64,000 bases of DNA from Flavobacterium amniphilum (GTDB lineage: Bacteria > Bacteroidota > Bacteroidia > Flavobacteriales > Flavobacteriaceae): the NCBI RefSeq assembly GCF_023634845.1, contig NZ_JAMLJL010000002.1:342754-406753 (forward strand), read 5' to 3'. A program made the position numbers and the translations under genes. Shown here piece by piece: positions 9,332-20,452 of the stretch; position 1 is the first letter of the stretch; each line of letters opens with the position of its first letter. The notes under the pieces are model-generated. The model saw only the letters and a program-made list of their open reading frames with translations. It did not search any database and was not told where the DNA came from.

Positions 9332-11194
9332 CTAACTTGTTAATTCTTCCACCGTATCCAATTCAACCTTAAGATTATTAATGATGAATTCCTGACGGTC
9401 CGGTGTGTTTTTACCCATATAAAATTCCAATAACTTTTCAATGGATGTTGCTTTGTCCAGCATAACAGGGTCCAATCGGATGTCGTCACCAATGAAGTGT
9501 TTGAACTCGTCCGGTGAAATCTCTCCCAATCCCTTGAATCGTGTGATTTCCGGTTTTGGCTTTAATTTATCGATGGCCATCCGGCGTTCTTCATCGCTGT
9601 AGCAGTAAATCGTTTCTTTTTTGTTACGCACACGGAATAAAGGCGTTTGCAGAATATACAAATGGCCTTCTTTGATAATTTCCGGAAAAAACTGTAAGAA
9701 GAACGTAATCAACAGTAAACGGATGTGCATACCATCGACATCGGCATCGGTAGCGATTACGATATTATTGTAACGCAGATCTTCCATGCTTTCTTCTATA
9801 TCCAAGGCTGCCTGTAACAAGTTGAACTCTTCGTTTTCGTACACAATTTTTTTAGTCATTCCGTACGAATTCAAAGGCTTACCACGTAAACTGAAAACCG
9901 CCTGGGTATTTACATCACGTGACTTGGTAATTGATCCCGAAGCTGAATCTCCCTCGGTAATGAAAAGCGTACTTTCCAAACTTCTCGGATTTTTGGCATC
10001 GGTTAAATGCACACGGCAATCACGTAATTTTTTATTGTGTAGACTTGCTTTTTTGGCACGTTCTTTTGCCAATTTTCGGATACCTGACAGCTCTTTACGC
10101 TCTCTTTCCGCCTGAAGGATTTTACGCAGAAGCAAATCGGCTACTTCCGGATTTTTATGTAAAAAATTATCTAATTTGGTTTTAATGAAATCATTGACAA
10201 AAGTACGGACTGAAGCTGCATTAGGTCCCATTTCCGTTGAGCCTAATTTAGTTTTGGTCTGTGATTCGAAAACAGGCTCCTCTACTTTTACCGAAATTGC
10301 CGAAACAATTGATTTACGGATGTCCGAAGCTTCAAAAGGTTTATTGTAGAATTCTTTTATCGTACGTACAATTGCTTCACGGAAAGCGCCCAAATGTGTT
10401 CCTCCCTGAGTTGTATTCTGACCGTTCACAAACGAATAATATTCTTCAGAATACTGGGTTTTACTGTGTGTCATCGCAATCTCGATGTCATCTCCCAAAA
10501 GATGGATGATTGGATACACCATATCTTCTTCGGAAATGTTTTCTTCCAGTAAATCTTTCAGTCCATTATCCGAATAAAACTTCTCACCGTTATAAATTAT
10601 TGTCAATCCCGTATTCAGGTAACAATAATTTTTCAACATCTTAATGATGTATTCGTTACGGTATTTGTAATGTTTAAAGATCGTATCATCTGCAACGAAA
10701 GAAACCTTTGTTCCTTTGCGTTTGGTTGTTTCCTGAACTTCTTCTTCAAGTGTCAAGTTACCGGCAGAGAATTCAGCAGCTTTTTGTTGGTTATCACGAA
10801 CAGACTCCACACGGAAGAAAGTCGAAAGTGCATTAACAGCTTTGGTACCGACACCATTCAAACCAACTGATTTTTTGAAGGCCTTCGAATCATACTTACC
10901 ACCGGTATTCATTTTGGACACTACATCCACTACTTTACCTAAAGGTATTCCACGTCCATAATCACGAACGGTTACCATTTTATCTTTAACGGTAACTTCA
11001 ATGGTTTTTCCGGCACCCATAACAAACTCATCGATACAGTTGTCCAGAACTTCCTTTAATAAAATATAAATACCATCGTCAGGTGAAGAACCATCCCCTA
11101 ATTTTCCGATGTACATACCGGGACGCATACGGATATGCTCCTTCCAGTCGAGAGAACGGATATTGTCTTCGGTATATTGATTTTGCTCAAGCAT
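9332..11194 (-). CDS. parE: DNA topoisomerase IV subunit B
   Basis: The protein has 620 residues. It is the ATPase subunit of topoisomerase IV. Visible motifs are the GHKL ATP-binding [10 protein letters not shown] (near residue 46), DYGRGIP and [14 protein letters not shown], then the TOPRIM catalytic motifs [10 protein letters not shown] and [12 protein letters not shown] in the second half. The length matches ParE and lacks the insertion of long GyrB proteins. The first in-frame ATG gives [17 protein letters not shown], a normal family start. It heads the parE-parC operon and is divergent from the TonB receptor gene. Confidence 0.94.
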   Translation of the reverse strand: MLEQNQYTEDNIRSLDWKEHIRMRPGMYIGKLGDGSSPDDGIYILLKEVLDNCIDEFVMGAGKTIEVTVKDKMVTVRDYGRGIPLGKVVDVVSKMNTGGKYDSKAFKKSVGLNGVGTKAVNALSTFFRVESVRDNQQKAAEFSAGNLTLEEEVQETTKRKGTKVSFVADDTIFKHYKYRNEYIIKMLKNYCYLNTGLTIIYNGEKFYSDNGLKDLLEENISEEDMVYPIIHLLGDDIEIAMTHSKTQYSEEYYSFVNGQNTTQGGTHLGAFREAIVRTIKEFYNKPFEASDIRKSIVSAISVKVEEPVFESQTKTKLGSTEMGPNAASVRTFVNDFIKTKLDNFLHKNPEVADLLLRKILQAERERKELSGIRKLAKERAKKASLHNKKLRDCRVHLTDAKNPRSLESTLFITEGDSASGSITKSRDVNTQAVFSLRGKPLNSYGMTKKIVYENEEFNLLQAALDIEESMEDLRYNNIVIATDADVDGMHIRLLLITFFLQFFPEIIKEGHLYILQTPLFRVRNKKETIYCYSDEERRMAIDKLKPKPEITRFKGLGEISPDEFKHFIGDDIRLDPVMLDKATSIEKLLEFYMGKNTPDRQEFIINNLKVELDTVEELTS

Positions 11195-11422
11195 ATAAAA
11201 AATCGGTTTAACTTCTCTATTCGACTTTTATTACTCATAAAAGCCTCGAGTGGTGCTAATATAAAATAAATGGATATCATTTAAAACACCTGACAAATAA
11301 AGTTATTGACAATATAATTATCAGCATTCTTCACAAATCTTCTTCCAGAAAAGTTAAATACTTGTTAAAATATTAAATATTTTTTTTGATATTTACAAAA
11401 AATAAACACTAATCAAACACGC

Positions 11423-14137
11423 ATGAAAAAAATTGTTCTTATTCTTTTTGGGCTTTTTATGAGTAATACTCTACTGTCCCAAAGCAAACTTATTGGTAAA
11501 GTAAGTGATGAATCAGGTCAAGGACTTCCGGGGGTAAACATTTCAGTTACCGGCGGTAGTTTAACAACCTCCGATTTTGAAGGAAAATACCAACTTAATC
11601 TGTCAAATGGAAATTATACTATTTCGTTTTCTTTTCTTGGCTTTAAAAGCGTATCAAAAGAAATCACAATAGTAGATGGGGAAAACACTCTTGATGTAAC
11701 AATGATAGATGATTCAAAATCACTGGAAGAAGTTGTGGTAGTTGGTTCCCGTTCGGCACCAAGAAGCAATACTACTACTGCACTACCTATCGATTTACTG
11801 TCCACAAAAGATCTTGCTTCAACAGGTCAGGCATCATTTGATAAAGCATTACAATACAGAATTCCGTCTTTCAACACGGTACAGACTCCTGTAAATGATG
11901 CTACTTCATTGCTTGATCCATATGAAATCAGAAATATGGGACCAAGCCGTACATTGATTTTGATTAATGGAAAACGTAAAAACATGAGTGCATTATTGTA
12001 CACCCAAACCTCTCCGGGACGCGGTGAAACAGGTGCAGATATCTCTGCAATTCCTCAGGATGCAATCGAAAGAGTTGAAATTTTACGTGACGGTGCATCT
12101 GCACAATATGGATCTGATGCAATTGCCGGTGTAATGAACATCATCCTTAAAAATTCAGCTAATGCTGGTTCAGCAACTTTAAGAACCGGTATTACAGGCA
12201 AAGGCGGAGGAGAAATGCTGGGGGTTAGTATCAACAATGGTACAACAATTTTTGAAGAAAAAGGATTTTTGAATTACACTATCGATTTCTCAAAAACAAA
12301 AATGGCTAACCGTCCGGGCAAAGTTGATGCACAAGGAGAAGCTAATGATTTTGGCGCTGATATCAATGATGTACAGGAATTCTTAGACAGACGTCCAGAT
12401 GCCGGAAACATTAACGCATCACCGGAAACTGCTACATCAAAATTTGAAATCAACGGTGGTGTTGACGTAAGCGACAAATCAAAATTCTATTTTAACGGAG
12501 CGTATGTTTACAAAAAAGTAAATTCATTTGCTAACTACAGAACTCCTTACTGGAGAAGTTTAGCTGATTATCCGTTTTTAGCAGACTTTTTCCCTGCTGA
12601 CACACCAAGTGGATATGACGGATATGTACCTACATTTGAAGGCGACTTAAATGACTACAATGCCACAGTAGGAATAAAATCGAAAAAGAATGGCTGGAAC
12701 ACTGATTTAAGTATAACTTTTGGTGGTAACAAACAAGAATACAGTGTTAATAACTCTTTCAACAGATCTGATATTCAAGACGGTAATGGCGAAAATGTGT
12801 ATCTGGAAAACAGTCCGATCAGCTTTAAACCGGGTGGAACAAGCTTTAACCATATCGTAGGTAATATTGATATCAATAAAATCATCAACGATCACTGGAG
12901 TTTTGGTATTGGTTCTGAGTTCAGAACAGAAAACTTTGCAGTTTTGGAAGGTGACAGAGCTTCTTGGGAAGGTGTTGGAGCTGATTCATTTGCAGGAAAC
13001 AGACCTGAGAATTCGGGAAAATGGAACAGATACAACTTAGGTGCTTATGCAGCTGTTGATTTTGACCCTACAAAAGATTTCCAGATAAGCGGTACGTTAC
13101 GTGCTGAAAACTACAGTGATTTCGGAAGTACAGCCGTATGGAAATTAAGTTCACGTTATAAATTCATGGATGACAAAGTTACTTTAAGAGCTTCATTATC
13201 TACCGGTTTCAGAGCTCCTTCATTACACCAGATTTATACTCAAAAATCACAATACAGCTTCGTAGCCGGTCAAGGTATCCAAGTGAGTGGATTAATTAAT
13301 AATGTATCTCCACAAGCAAGATTATTGGATATTGATAAATTGAAAGCTGAAAAATCAAAAAATTTCACGTTAGGTATGGGAATCAAACCAACGGATAATT
13401 TCAGTGCTACAATTGACTATTATAATATCACTGTTGACGACAGAATTGTTTTAAGTGATGAAATGACCGATGTGACAAGAGATGGGAAAAACTTAGGGAC
13501 GCTTTCTTTCTTCACTAATGCACTTGACACGAGAACTTCTGGTTTAGATGTGGTATTAAACTATAAAAACATCGAAATTGGTACCGGAAATTTAGGTTTT
13601 AACTTATCAGGAAACTACACGTTTAAAAATGAAAAAAGAAATGATGTGCCATTATTCCTTGTAAACGATGCCACGAACGAAACAGCTCCAATTATTGATA
13701 ATACACAAGAACGATTGTTATTCTCTTCAAGACCAAAAACAAAATGGATTTTAGGGACTACTTATGATATTGGTAAATTCGGGTTCAACCTAAACAATAC
13801 ATTATTTGGTAAAACAAGATTCCAACAAGCTGGTATTGATTCTAATTTAGAAACAGAATTTGTACCAAAGGTTGTTACTGATTTAGGTGTAAATTTCAAC
13901 TTAAACGAAAAAATCACAATCGCATTCAATGCAAACAACATCTTAAATGTGTTACCGGAATGGAAATTTGTTGCACTTAATGATGCCGGGCGTGCTATCC
14001 TGAGCGATCCAGCACAAGTTAAAACCCAATCCAACTTAATTACTTTTAACCAACGTTATTCAAGAATGACTTACGACGGTTATCATTTCAGTCAATTAGG
14101 TTCAATGTTTAGTTTATCTTTAAACTACAAACTATAA
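11423..14137 (+). CDS. TonB-dependent outer-membrane receptor
   Basis: The protein has 904 residues. A signal peptide (1-19) is followed by a carboxypeptidase-like regulatory domain (about 22-95), a plug domain (about 105-240, with RNMGPSRTLILINGKRKN and VEILRDGASAQYGSDAIAGVMNI) and a C-terminal beta barrel. Receptors of this shape import large ligands such as siderophores, vitamins or sugars using TonB energy. No SusD partner lies next to it, so it is not a standard polysaccharide locus. The family members with this plug are often called TonB receptors of unknown substrate. It has its own terminator. Confidence 0.88.
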   Translation: MKKIVLILFGLFMSNTLLSQSKLIGKVSDESGQGLPGVNISVTGGSLTTSDFEGKYQLNLSNGNYTISFSFLGFKSVSKEITIVDGENTLDVTMIDDSKSLEEVVVVGSRSAPRSNTTTALPIDLLSTKDLASTGQASFDKALQYRIPSFNTVQTPVNDATSLLDPYEIRNMGPSRTLILINGKRKNMSALLYTQTSPGRGETGADISAIPQDAIERVEILRDGASAQYGSDAIAGVMNIILKNSANAGSATLRTGITGKGGGEMLGVSINNGTTIFEEKGFLNYTIDFSKTKMANRPGKVDAQGEANDFGADINDVQEFLDRRPDAGNINASPETATSKFEINGGVDVSDKSKFYFNGAYVYKKVNSFANYRTPYWRSLADYPFLADFFPADTPSGYDGYVPTFEGDLNDYNATVGIKSKKNGWNTDLSITFGGNKQEYSVNNSFNRSDIQDGNGENVYLENSPISFKPGGTSFNHIVGNIDINKIINDHWSFGIGSEFRTENFAVLEGDRASWEGVGADSFAGNRPENSGKWNRYNLGAYAAVDFDPTKDFQISGTLRAENYSDFGSTAVWKLSSRYKFMDDKVTLRASLSTGFRAPSLHQIYTQKSQYSFVAGQGIQVSGLINNVSPQARLLDIDKLKAEKSKNFTLGMGIKPTDNFSATIDYYNITVDDRIVLSDEMTDVTRDGKNLGTLSFFTNALDTRTSGLDVVLNYKNIEIGTGNLGFNLSGNYTFKNEKRNDVPLFLVNDATNETAPIIDNTQERLLFSSRPKTKWILGTTYDIGKFGFNLNNTLFGKTRFQQAGIDSNLETEFVPKVVTDLGVNFNLNEKITIAFNANNILNVLPEWKFVALNDAGRAILSDPAQVKTQSNLITFNQRYSRMTYDGYHFSQLGSMFSLSLNYKL

Positions 14138-14147
14138 TCACAAATCA

Positions 14148-14178
14148 TAAAGGCTGGTATCACACCAGCCTTTTTTAA
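14148..14178 (+). terminator. Terminator after the TonB receptor
   Basis: Arms AAGGCTGG and CCAGCCTT enclose TATCACA and are followed by TTTT, just after the receptor stop codon. Confidence 0.85.
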
Positions 14179-14188
14179 TTAATCAGAT

Positions 14189-14932
14189 ATGGCAACTTTA
14201 TACGAAGGCGAAATGGCCGGAATTTATGAAGCTATGTACCAAAGTTTCGTAAACTATGATGAAGAATACACTTTTTACAAAAGCATACTCGATAATTACA
14301 ATTGTAATTCAGTAGTGGAAATTGGTGCCGGCACCGGTAATTTAGCCTATAGATTTTCGGAAGACAACTTTGATTACACCGGGATTGATTATAGTGAAGA
14401 TATGCTTTCCATTGCCCGGAAAAAATATCCTGAACTGAATTTATTACACGGAGACATGAGAAACTTCAAACTCCAGAAAAGAACAGACGCAGCTATAATC
14501 ACAGGAAGAACAACTAGTTACATCATAACCAATAAAGATTTTCACGATGCTTTGGCATCAATTTCAAATAATCTGAACGATAAAGGATTTCTTGCTTTTG
14601 ATTTTATTGATGCATCCCGATATCTTCCTTTTATCCTTGAAAATAAAGATATCGAACACAAAGCTGTGGTAAACGGAAAAATCTACTCGAGAATTGGCAA
14701 TTGGTTTCCAACTGAATTGGACAACTTTTTGGTAAAATGGGAAGCCGATTATTTTGTCGAATCCGGTAATGATAAAAAATTCATCCAAAAAGACACTTCA
14801 ATTGTACGGATCTTTACCAAAGAAGAAATCGAATTACATCTAAAAATAAAAGGTTTTGAAATTATTGAACTTATTGACCGAAAAACATATGCTTATGATA
14901 CGTATGTAGTAATTGCAAGAAAAGTGAATTAA
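14189..14932 (+). CDS. Class I SAM-dependent methyltransferase
   Basis: The protein has 247 residues. The Rossmann methyltransferase motif I is VVEIGAGTGNLA (about residue 41), followed by the acidic end of the next strand (YTGIDYSEDML) and HGDMRNF. The substrate is not readable; similar proteins are annotated only as class I methyltransferases. It starts 11 bases after the receptor terminator and stands alone, facing the convergent TIGR02117 gene. Confidence 0.85.
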   Translation: MATLYEGEMAGIYEAMYQSFVNYDEEYTFYKSILDNYNCNSVVEIGAGTGNLAYRFSEDNFDYTGIDYSEDMLSIARKKYPELNLLHGDMRNFKLQKRTDAAIITGRTTSYIITNKDFHDALASISNNLNDKGFLAFDFIDASRYLPFILENKDIEHKAVVNGKIYSRIGNWFPTELDNFLVKWEADYFVESGNDKKFIQKDTSIVRIFTKEEIELHLKIKGFEIIELIDRKTYAYDTYVVIARKVN

Positions 14933-14959
14933 ACCAATCCACTTTTTCTGCAATCTATT

Positions 14960-15646
14960 TTATTTAGTATAATGATTTAAAATACCAATGTCTGTTGGTG
15001 TCCACAATGCAGCTTTCTGATCCGCAGCTTTCAAGGCATTGTTCGTCCAGGTGTTACAGGTATGAAACAAACTGTAACTTCCTTTGGCTTCATAAAAAGC
15101 ATCGTTTTTACCATAAACTGCATCCGTTTCAATTTTCAGAAAATTATCTGAATCCTGCTTAAATGAATTGGTGATAAAACCAACTAATTTCATGTATTCC
15201 GATTCAGAAATCAACAAACGTTTACACTGCGCATTTTCCTTCAGACTTTTATAAAATGTAGTATGAATAGCCGATGTACTTAATCCTGAAGCCGCTTTAA
15301 ACGCAGTCGAAAATTTTAAATCATCCCATGTTGGCGTTTCCAGATAAAATCCTTTATCACCCCATCCGAAAGCTACTAATTGTGCCGTAGAATCTTTCGC
15401 AATTGTATTTTCAAATTTTACTTTTTGGCTCCAATCATATAAATCATTTTTCACCGGAAGGACAATATCGGTATGAACACCATTGGAAAGTATATAAACC
15501 TGAATTGTTTTTCCATCAGCCGTAACATCAGAATTTACAGGGATTTTTGGTAGTAAAAAAGCACTCAAAATATAAATCAATAGAAATCCTATAAAACCTA
15601 ATATTAGTTTTAGAAAGAATTTTGCTGTTTTTCTGATATTCTTCAT
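14960..15646 (-). CDS. TIGR02117/DUF2459 family membrane-anchored protein
   Basis: The protein has 228 residues. One N-terminal membrane helix (about 12-32) is followed by a periplasmic domain with YILSNGVHTDIVLPV, WGDKGFYLETPTWDDL and HTCNTWTNNALKAA, the conserved blocks of the DUF2459 (TIGR02117) family. The conserved His and Cys suggest a papain-like or NlpC-like hydrolase fold, but activity is unproven. The start overlaps the stop of the preceding lipoprotein gene by 1 base, so the two form an operon. Confidence 0.78.
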   Translation of the reverse strand: MKNIRKTAKFFLKLILGFIGFLLIYILSAFLLPKIPVNSDVTADGKTIQVYILSNGVHTDIVLPVKNDLYDWSQKVKFENTIAKDSTAQLVAFGWGDKGFYLETPTWDDLKFSTAFKAASGLSTSAIHTTFYKSLKENAQCKRLLISESEYMKLVGFITNSFKQDSDNFLKIETDAVYGKNDAFYEAKGSYSLFHTCNTWTNNALKAADQKAALWTPTDIGILNHYTK

Positions 15647-16308
15647 TATGTTTCTTTGTTAAGTTGGACTTGTTTACTGATTTCCAAATACTTTTTAAAC
15701 TCTCTTCTGGAAGGGGAAAGAATAAATTTTGTGGAATCGATTTTCTTTGATTTTATTTTAGTTATCGAGTCAAATTGATATAGTTCGCTCCAATTATTTA
15801 AATTTTCAATTACAGCAGATTTTTTTTCAAATCTTAAAATTTTTGATTTCCAGAAAACAGAATCTTTTTCATTTAAAATAAGACAGTTACCGAGTCGTTT
15901 CATCTTCTGCTTATCTGAAAACTCAAAAAAAATGTCAATTTCTTCATTTGACAATTCGATTGAATCTCCAATAAACCTATACTTCAAAATAAGTTTATCA
16001 TCCTCCCTGAAAATCATTCTGTTTTTTTCAATAATAAAATCTTTTCTTAAAGAGTCCAAGTCTTTTTTATGTACCATCGATTTATACAGATATTTTGTAA
16101 TAATCTGATTTTTTGAAACAATCATATAATAATCATTATCAACAAGATAAGATCCAATAAACCTATTTGGAATTTTTGATAATTCAGAATCATTTACAGG
16201 CTGTGGGTTTTCAAAATATAAGTCAAAAGATTCCAAAGGCTCCTCACAATGTTCTTTGCAGGAAAAAAACAAAAATAAAAATGAGGCTAGTAAAACGATT
16301 GATTTCAT
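15646..16308 (-). CDS. Hypothetical lipoprotein
   Basis: The protein has 220 residues. A lipoprotein signal peptide ends LFFSC near residue 17. The rest is Lys/Glu-rich with alternating short beta-like strands and no recognised domain. It overlaps the DUF2459 gene by 1 base, so they are likely coexpressed in the envelope. AT content is somewhat higher than in neighbours. Confidence 0.65.
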   Translation of the reverse strand: MKSIVLLASFLFLFFSCKEHCEEPLESFDLYFENPQPVNDSELSKIPNRFIGSYLVDNDYYMIVSKNQIITKYLYKSMVHKKDLDSLRKDFIIEKNRMIFREDDKLILKYRFIGDSIELSNEEIDIFFEFSDKQKMKRLGNCLILNEKDSVFWKSKILRFEKKSAVIENLNNWSELYQFDSITKIKSKKIDSTKFILSPSRREFKKYLEISKQVQLNKET

Positions 16309-16343
16309 GGGGTTATTTTACAAAATGAAATCAAAAATTGAGC

Positions 16344-16374
16344 CAAAAAAAGCGAAACTGGAAAGTTTCGCTTA
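16344..16374 (-). terminator. Terminator after ychF
   Basis: Arms AAGCGAAACT (16350-16359) and AGTTTCGCTT (16364-16373) close on GGAA. The plus-strand A run at 16345-16351 is the T run for the minus-strand transcript. Confidence 0.8.
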
Positions 16375-16401
16375 ATTATTTATATATCAGAATTCTAAAA
16401 T

Positions 16402-17496
16402 TTACACATTAAATCTGAAGTGCATTACATCACCATCCTTAACTATATATTCTTTACCTTCCACTCTTAATTTCCCGGCTTCTTTTACTTTAGCTTCGGA
16501 ACCTAAATTAGAATAGTCATCAAAAGCAATCACTTCAGCACGGATGAATCCTTTTTCAAAATCAGTATGAATCACACCGGCAGCTTTCGGGGCTGTATCA
16601 CCAATATTAATAGTCCAGGCACGGACTTCTTTCACACCTGCCGTAAAATACGTCTGAAGGTTTAATAATTTATAAGCCGCACGAATTAACACAGAAGATC
16701 CCGGTTCAGTCAATCCCATGTCCTGTAAGAACATCTGACGTTCTTCGTAACTTTCTAATTCAGTAATATCTGCTTCTGCTCCAACAGAAAGCACAATAAC
16801 TTCTGCTCTTTCGTCTTTAACTAACTCACGAACCTGATCAACATATTTGTTACCGTTTACTGCCGAACTTTCGTCCACATTACAAACGTATAAAACGGGT
16901 TTCGTAGTAATCAATTGGAAACTTTCCATTAATTCTTCTTCATCCTGGCTTTGAGGTTCAACAGTTCTGGCCGATTTAGCCTGCATTAAAGCATCCTTAA
17001 TTCTATTTAACAATGCTTGTTCTGCCTGCGCCTCTTTATTACCTGTTTTTGCAGCACGGTTTACTTTTTCCAAACGCTTTTCAATCGTTTCCAAGTCTTT
17101 CAACTGCAATTCGATATCAATAGTTTCTTTATCACGGATTGGGTTTACATTTCCATCTACGTGAACAATATTATCATTATCAAAACAACGCAAAACGTGA
17201 ATAATAGCATTACACTCGCGGATGTTTCCAAGGAATTGGTTTCCTAAACCTTCTCCTTTACTTGCTCCTTTCACCAATCCTGCAATATCAACGATATCCA
17301 CAGTTGCCATTTGCACACGCTCAGGTTTTACCAATTCTTCCAAACGGTTGATTCTCGGATCCGGAACGTTTACCACACCAATATTAGGTTCGATAGTACA
17401 AAACGGGAAGTTAGCACTTTGTGCCTTTGCGTTTGACAAACAATTAAAAAGAGTGGATTTACCTACGTTAGGCAATCCTACGATTCCTGCTTTCAT
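16402..17496 (-). CDS. ychF: Ribosome-binding ATPase YchF
   Basis: The protein has 364 residues from ATG at 17496 ([17 protein letters not shown]). An upstream in-frame ATG at 17565 would add 23 residues that do not match the family, so the later start is chosen. The Obg-like G domain has GLPNVGKST (G1) and [17 protein letters not shown] (G3). YchF prefers ATP. The C-terminal TGS domain ends [14 protein letters not shown]. It binds ribosomes and responds to stress. Single gene with its own terminator. Confidence 0.94.
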   Translation of the reverse strand: MKAGIVGLPNVGKSTLFNCLSNAKAQSANFPFCTIEPNIGVVNVPDPRINRLEELVKPERVQMATVDIVDIAGLVKGASKGEGLGNQFLGNIRECNAIIHVLRCFDNDNIVHVDGNVNPIRDKETIDIELQLKDLETIEKRLEKVNRAAKTGNKEAQAEQALLNRIKDALMQAKSARTVEPQSQDEEELMESFQLITTKPVLYVCNVDESSAVNGNKYVDQVRELVKDERAEVIVLSVGAEADITELESYEERQMFLQDMGLTEPGSSVLIRAAYKLLNLQTYFTAGVKEVRAWTINIGDTAPKAAGVIHTDFEKGFIRAEVIAFDDYSNLGSEAKVKEAGKLRVEGKEYIVKDGDVMHFRFNV

Positions 17497-17574
17497 TATT
17501 CTGATTTTTAAAAGTGTGCAAATATAGGTTAAAAGTTGTAAAGTCTCAAAGCAGCAAAGTCCCAAATATTTTAT

Positions 17575-17606
17575 TTAAAAAAAATCCCCACAAATTGTGG
17601 GGACCT
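17575..17606 (-). terminator. Terminator after the 407-residue exported protein gene
   Basis: The near-perfect palindrome TCCCCACAAATTGTGGGGA (17585-17603) is followed, on the minus strand, by a long T run (A run at 17575-17584 on plus). Confidence 0.82.
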
Positions 17607-17635
17607 GATATATGTTTGAATTAGCAAATACCTAA

Positions 17636-18859
17636 TTATGATTTTGAAATAAGATAAGAGTTATTGATGTAACTTTCAATATCTGCTTTGTATTTATTGA
17701 AAAGGGTCAAATAATCCTGCTGTAATAAAACCATTTCATGTGACACGAAAAAATTATCAATTTTTCGGTGAACAATAATACTTTTCCCTTTGTTTGGATG
17801 CGTGATCATATAGGCGATCCAGTCATTTCCAATGCTCAATTTAGGCATCTCATTAACAGTATCCACTTCAAAATTAGCTTCTTTAAGTCTTGAAATTCTC
17901 AAAGCTACATATTCATTGATGTCCAAATCCTTTTGCCCCAATTCATCAATGGCAAGATCAACATCTGAACTGATGGCCATGATGGTTTTATCTTTACTTG
18001 GAGCATTTACAAATAGATAATCATTGCCGGTTGCGAATTTTTTCCATCCGTCTACTTCCGGAAATTTTACTTCAAATGTCTTTTTATACTTGCTTAAAGC
18101 ATTTTTCACAGAAGGAAATTCTTTTTCCATTCCTTGGGTAATTGCCATTTTATTGAACAAATCTTTTCCCAAAAGACGGAAATACATATTTAAGTCCAAA
18201 CCAGGATATAAAGCTGCATAATTATCAATCAGAATATTTTTTTGAGAACTGATTTCTTCTTCAGAAAACAACACATCCCCTTTTAATTTTGAAGCCTCAA
18301 CCTTACCCAGAGATTTTTCTTTGGCAACATCATATGCAGTTACTTCGGAGGCAGCACACACACTAAATTTATTATCTTTTTTATCGCTTCTGAAATAACC
18401 AAGATATTCATTGATCAACAATACGTTTTTCCAACCGTCAGCTTTTAATTGGTCAAAATTCAATTTTGCTTTTGCATCAAAGTATTTCGCCACATCCCTT
18501 TTGTTAAAAGCAGTAATATCCAACATACTGTTTTTATTCATCAGGTTTTCTTTTATGGTAGAAGCGTGTTTGAAACGGTAGTCCACAAAATCAGTCATTA
18601 ATTTTTGTAATTCAACCGATTTACGTTCATTGGCTTCATCAGCTATTCCCTGAGCTATAAGAACCCCTAGAATACCACCATATAAAAAAGGACTTTTATT
18701 AAGATTTACTTTAAGATTATTTTCTGCATTTACAATTACCAGTAATTTCATTTTACCTTCATTATTCTGTGCAGCCAGAAATTGTGAAAAAGTTAAACTT
18801 ATCCCCACAAGTAAAACTTTTACACCCATAAAAAAATTGTTTTTCATTCGTTTATTCAA
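17636..18859 (-). CDS. Hypothetical exported protein
   Basis: The protein has 407 residues, with a signal peptide ending QFLAAQ near residue 31. ATGs at residues 1, 5 and 11 are all possible starts. A hydrophobic glycine-rich segment (about 58-75, YGGILGVLIAQGIA) follows, and the rest is soluble with no recognised domain. It lies 13 bases after the ferredoxin gene on the same strand, so cotranscription is likely. No function is proposed. Confidence 0.65.
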   Translation of the reverse strand: MNKRMKNNFFMGVKVLLVGISLTFSQFLAAQNNEGKMKLLVIVNAENNLKVNLNKSPFLYGGILGVLIAQGIADEANERKSVELQKLMTDFVDYRFKHASTIKENLMNKNSMLDITAFNKRDVAKYFDAKAKLNFDQLKADGWKNVLLINEYLGYFRSDKKDNKFSVCAASEVTAYDVAKEKSLGKVEASKLKGDVLFSEEEISSQKNILIDNYAALYPGLDLNMYFRLLGKDLFNKMAITQGMEKEFPSVKNALSKYKKTFEVKFPEVDGWKKFATGNDYLFVNAPSKDKTIMAISSDVDLAIDELGQKDLDINEYVALRISRLKEANFEVDTVNEMPKLSIGNDWIAYMITHPNKGKSIIVHRKIDNFFVSHEMVLLQQDYLTLFNKYKADIESYINNSYLISKS

Positions 18860-18872
18860 ATTGTTTAGTTAC

Positions 18873-19223
18873 TTAGTCATTGTGCAGGAATGACTGACGG
18901 TTCAATAACGTCTCTTCATCTTCCACATGATTATCATCAGGAACACAGCAATCAACAGGACAAACTGCTGCACACTGAGGCTCTTCGTGGAAACCTTTAC
19001 ATTCTGTACATTTTCCCGGAACAATGTAATATATATCATCCGATACAGGGGTTTGCGCTGCATCAGCATCAATTTCTGTTCCGTCAGGTAAAACAATTTT
19101 ACCGCTTAATGACGTCCCGTCTTTCCAACGCCAGTCATCAGCTCCTTCATAAATTGCCGTATTCGGACATTCCGGTTCACAGGCACCACAATTGATACAT
19201 TCGTCTGTTATGATAATTGCCAT
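18873..19223 (-). CDS. Ferredoxin with two [4Fe-4S] clusters
   Basis: The protein has 116 residues. Two cysteine sets are visible: [16 protein letters not shown] near the start, and [22 protein letters not shown] near residue 75. An insertion of about 45 residues separates them, as in the YfhL-type dicluster ferredoxins of Bacteroidota. It carries electrons at low potential; the partner is not clear. It is divergent from the acyl-CoA reductase gene, with about 140 bases between the starts. Confidence 0.9.
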   Translation of the reverse strand: MAIIITDECINCGACEPECPNTAIYEGADDWRWKDGTSLSGKIVLPDGTEIDADAAQTPVSDDIYYIVPGKCTECKGFHEEPQCAAVCPVDCCVPDDNHVEDEETLLNRQSFLHND

Positions 19224-19319
19224 ATTTTTCTGATTTATGCTTTAAGCGATTGGCCAAAAGCGATTACACTTATTTTGATGCTTATGGTGTATTGCATACA
19301 GCCTAAAGCTAAAAAGTAT

Positions 19320-19327
19320 TATTTTTG
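19320..19327 (+). promoter_or_regulatory. Bacteroidota -7 promoter box for the acyl-CoA reductase gene
   Basis: TATTTTTG fits TAnnTTTG and lies 40 bases before the chosen ATG at 19368. This also argues against the upstream start at 19275, which would precede the promoter. Confidence 0.5.
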
Positions 19328-19367
19328 TGCAAAATTACAATGTAAACCACACATAAGCAAAAAACAA

Positions 19368-20426
19368 ATGCTACAAAAAAATAAAATAAATGCCTTTATT
19401 GAATTAGGAAAGTTTTTAAGTCAGTTCCGGGAAGGGAAAAACGAAAAGATTGATCAAGTCAGGTTTAATGATCTTTACTTTGACCGTTTTATCAGCCTGA
19501 TTGAACTTTCACAATCCCATAACGGTTGGTTTACGCCCGAACAAGTCTATTTCTCTATTAATTCCTGGGCTGAAGCCTTGACAGAAGAGAACCTTAACAA
19601 ATGGATAGCTCCCTATGATTTTTCCAAAACGGAAGTTAAAACCGTTGGTTTGATTCTGGCCGGAAATATTCCTTTGGTTGGATTTCATGATTTTTTATCA
19701 GTATTGGTTTCCGGACATAAAGTATTAGTTAAAACATCATCAAACGATCAACATTTATTACCTTTTTTAGCCAATTATCTGATAGAAGTACAGCAGGAAT
19801 TCAAGAATTACATTGAATTCACCGAAGGTAAACTGGAAAATTTTGACGCCGTTATTGCCACCGGAAGCAACAATACGGCCCGTTATTTTGAATATTATTT
19901 CAAGGATAAACCGAATATTATCCGTAAAAGCCGTAATTCTGTTGCTGTTTTGAATGGAAATGAAACCAAAGAAGATTTAACGAATCTGGGAGAAGATATT
20001 TTCCGTTACTTCGGATTGGGTTGCCGTAATGTTTCCAAGCTTTTTGTTCCGAAAGAATATGATTTCAAAAACTTCTTTGAAGCCATTTTTGTTTATCAGG
20101 ATATTATCAAATATGAAAAATACGCCAATAATTACGACTATAACAAAGCGGTTTTTCTGATGAGTCTTTTCCAGTTACTGGATAACGGATTCATAACAAT
20201 AAAACAAGATACAAGCTATGCCTCTCCTATTTCTTCGGTATTTTATGAATTTTATGATGATATCAAGGAAGTGGAATCTCGCTTGCAAAATGACGCCGAT
20301 TCCATTCAGTGTATTGTCTCGCGCGGATTGATTCAAAACAGTATTCCGTTTGGCCAAACACAGAAACCAAAACTATGGGATTACGCAGATAACATCGATA
20401 CATTAGATTTTTTGTTACATTTATAA
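19368..20426 (+). CDS. Acyl-CoA reductase (LuxC-like)
   Basis: The protein has 352 residues from ATG at 19368. It belongs to the LuxC/acyl-CoA reductase family in the aldehyde dehydrogenase superfamily, which reduces activated acyl groups to aldehydes. Visible blocks are VGLILAGNIPLVGFHDFLSVLVSGHKVLVKTSSND and the catalytic cysteine region FGLGCRNVSKLFVP. It is commonly found divergent from a dicluster ferredoxin gene in Flavobacteriia, as here, which suggests a linked redox role. The true substrate is unknown. Confidence 0.82.
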   Translation: MLQKNKINAFIELGKFLSQFREGKNEKIDQVRFNDLYFDRFISLIELSQSHNGWFTPEQVYFSINSWAEALTEENLNKWIAPYDFSKTEVKTVGLILAGNIPLVGFHDFLSVLVSGHKVLVKTSSNDQHLLPFLANYLIEVQQEFKNYIEFTEGKLENFDAVIATGSNNTARYFEYYFKDKPNIIRKSRNSVAVLNGNETKEDLTNLGEDIFRYFGLGCRNVSKLFVPKEYDFKNFFEAIFVYQDIIKYEKYANNYDYNKAVFLMSLFQLLDNGFITIKQDTSYASPISSVFYEFYDDIKEVESRLQNDADSIQCIVSRGLIQNSIPFGQTQKPKLWDYADNIDTLDFLLHL

Positions 20427-20452
20427 CAAGCGAAAACGTTTTCGTTAATAAA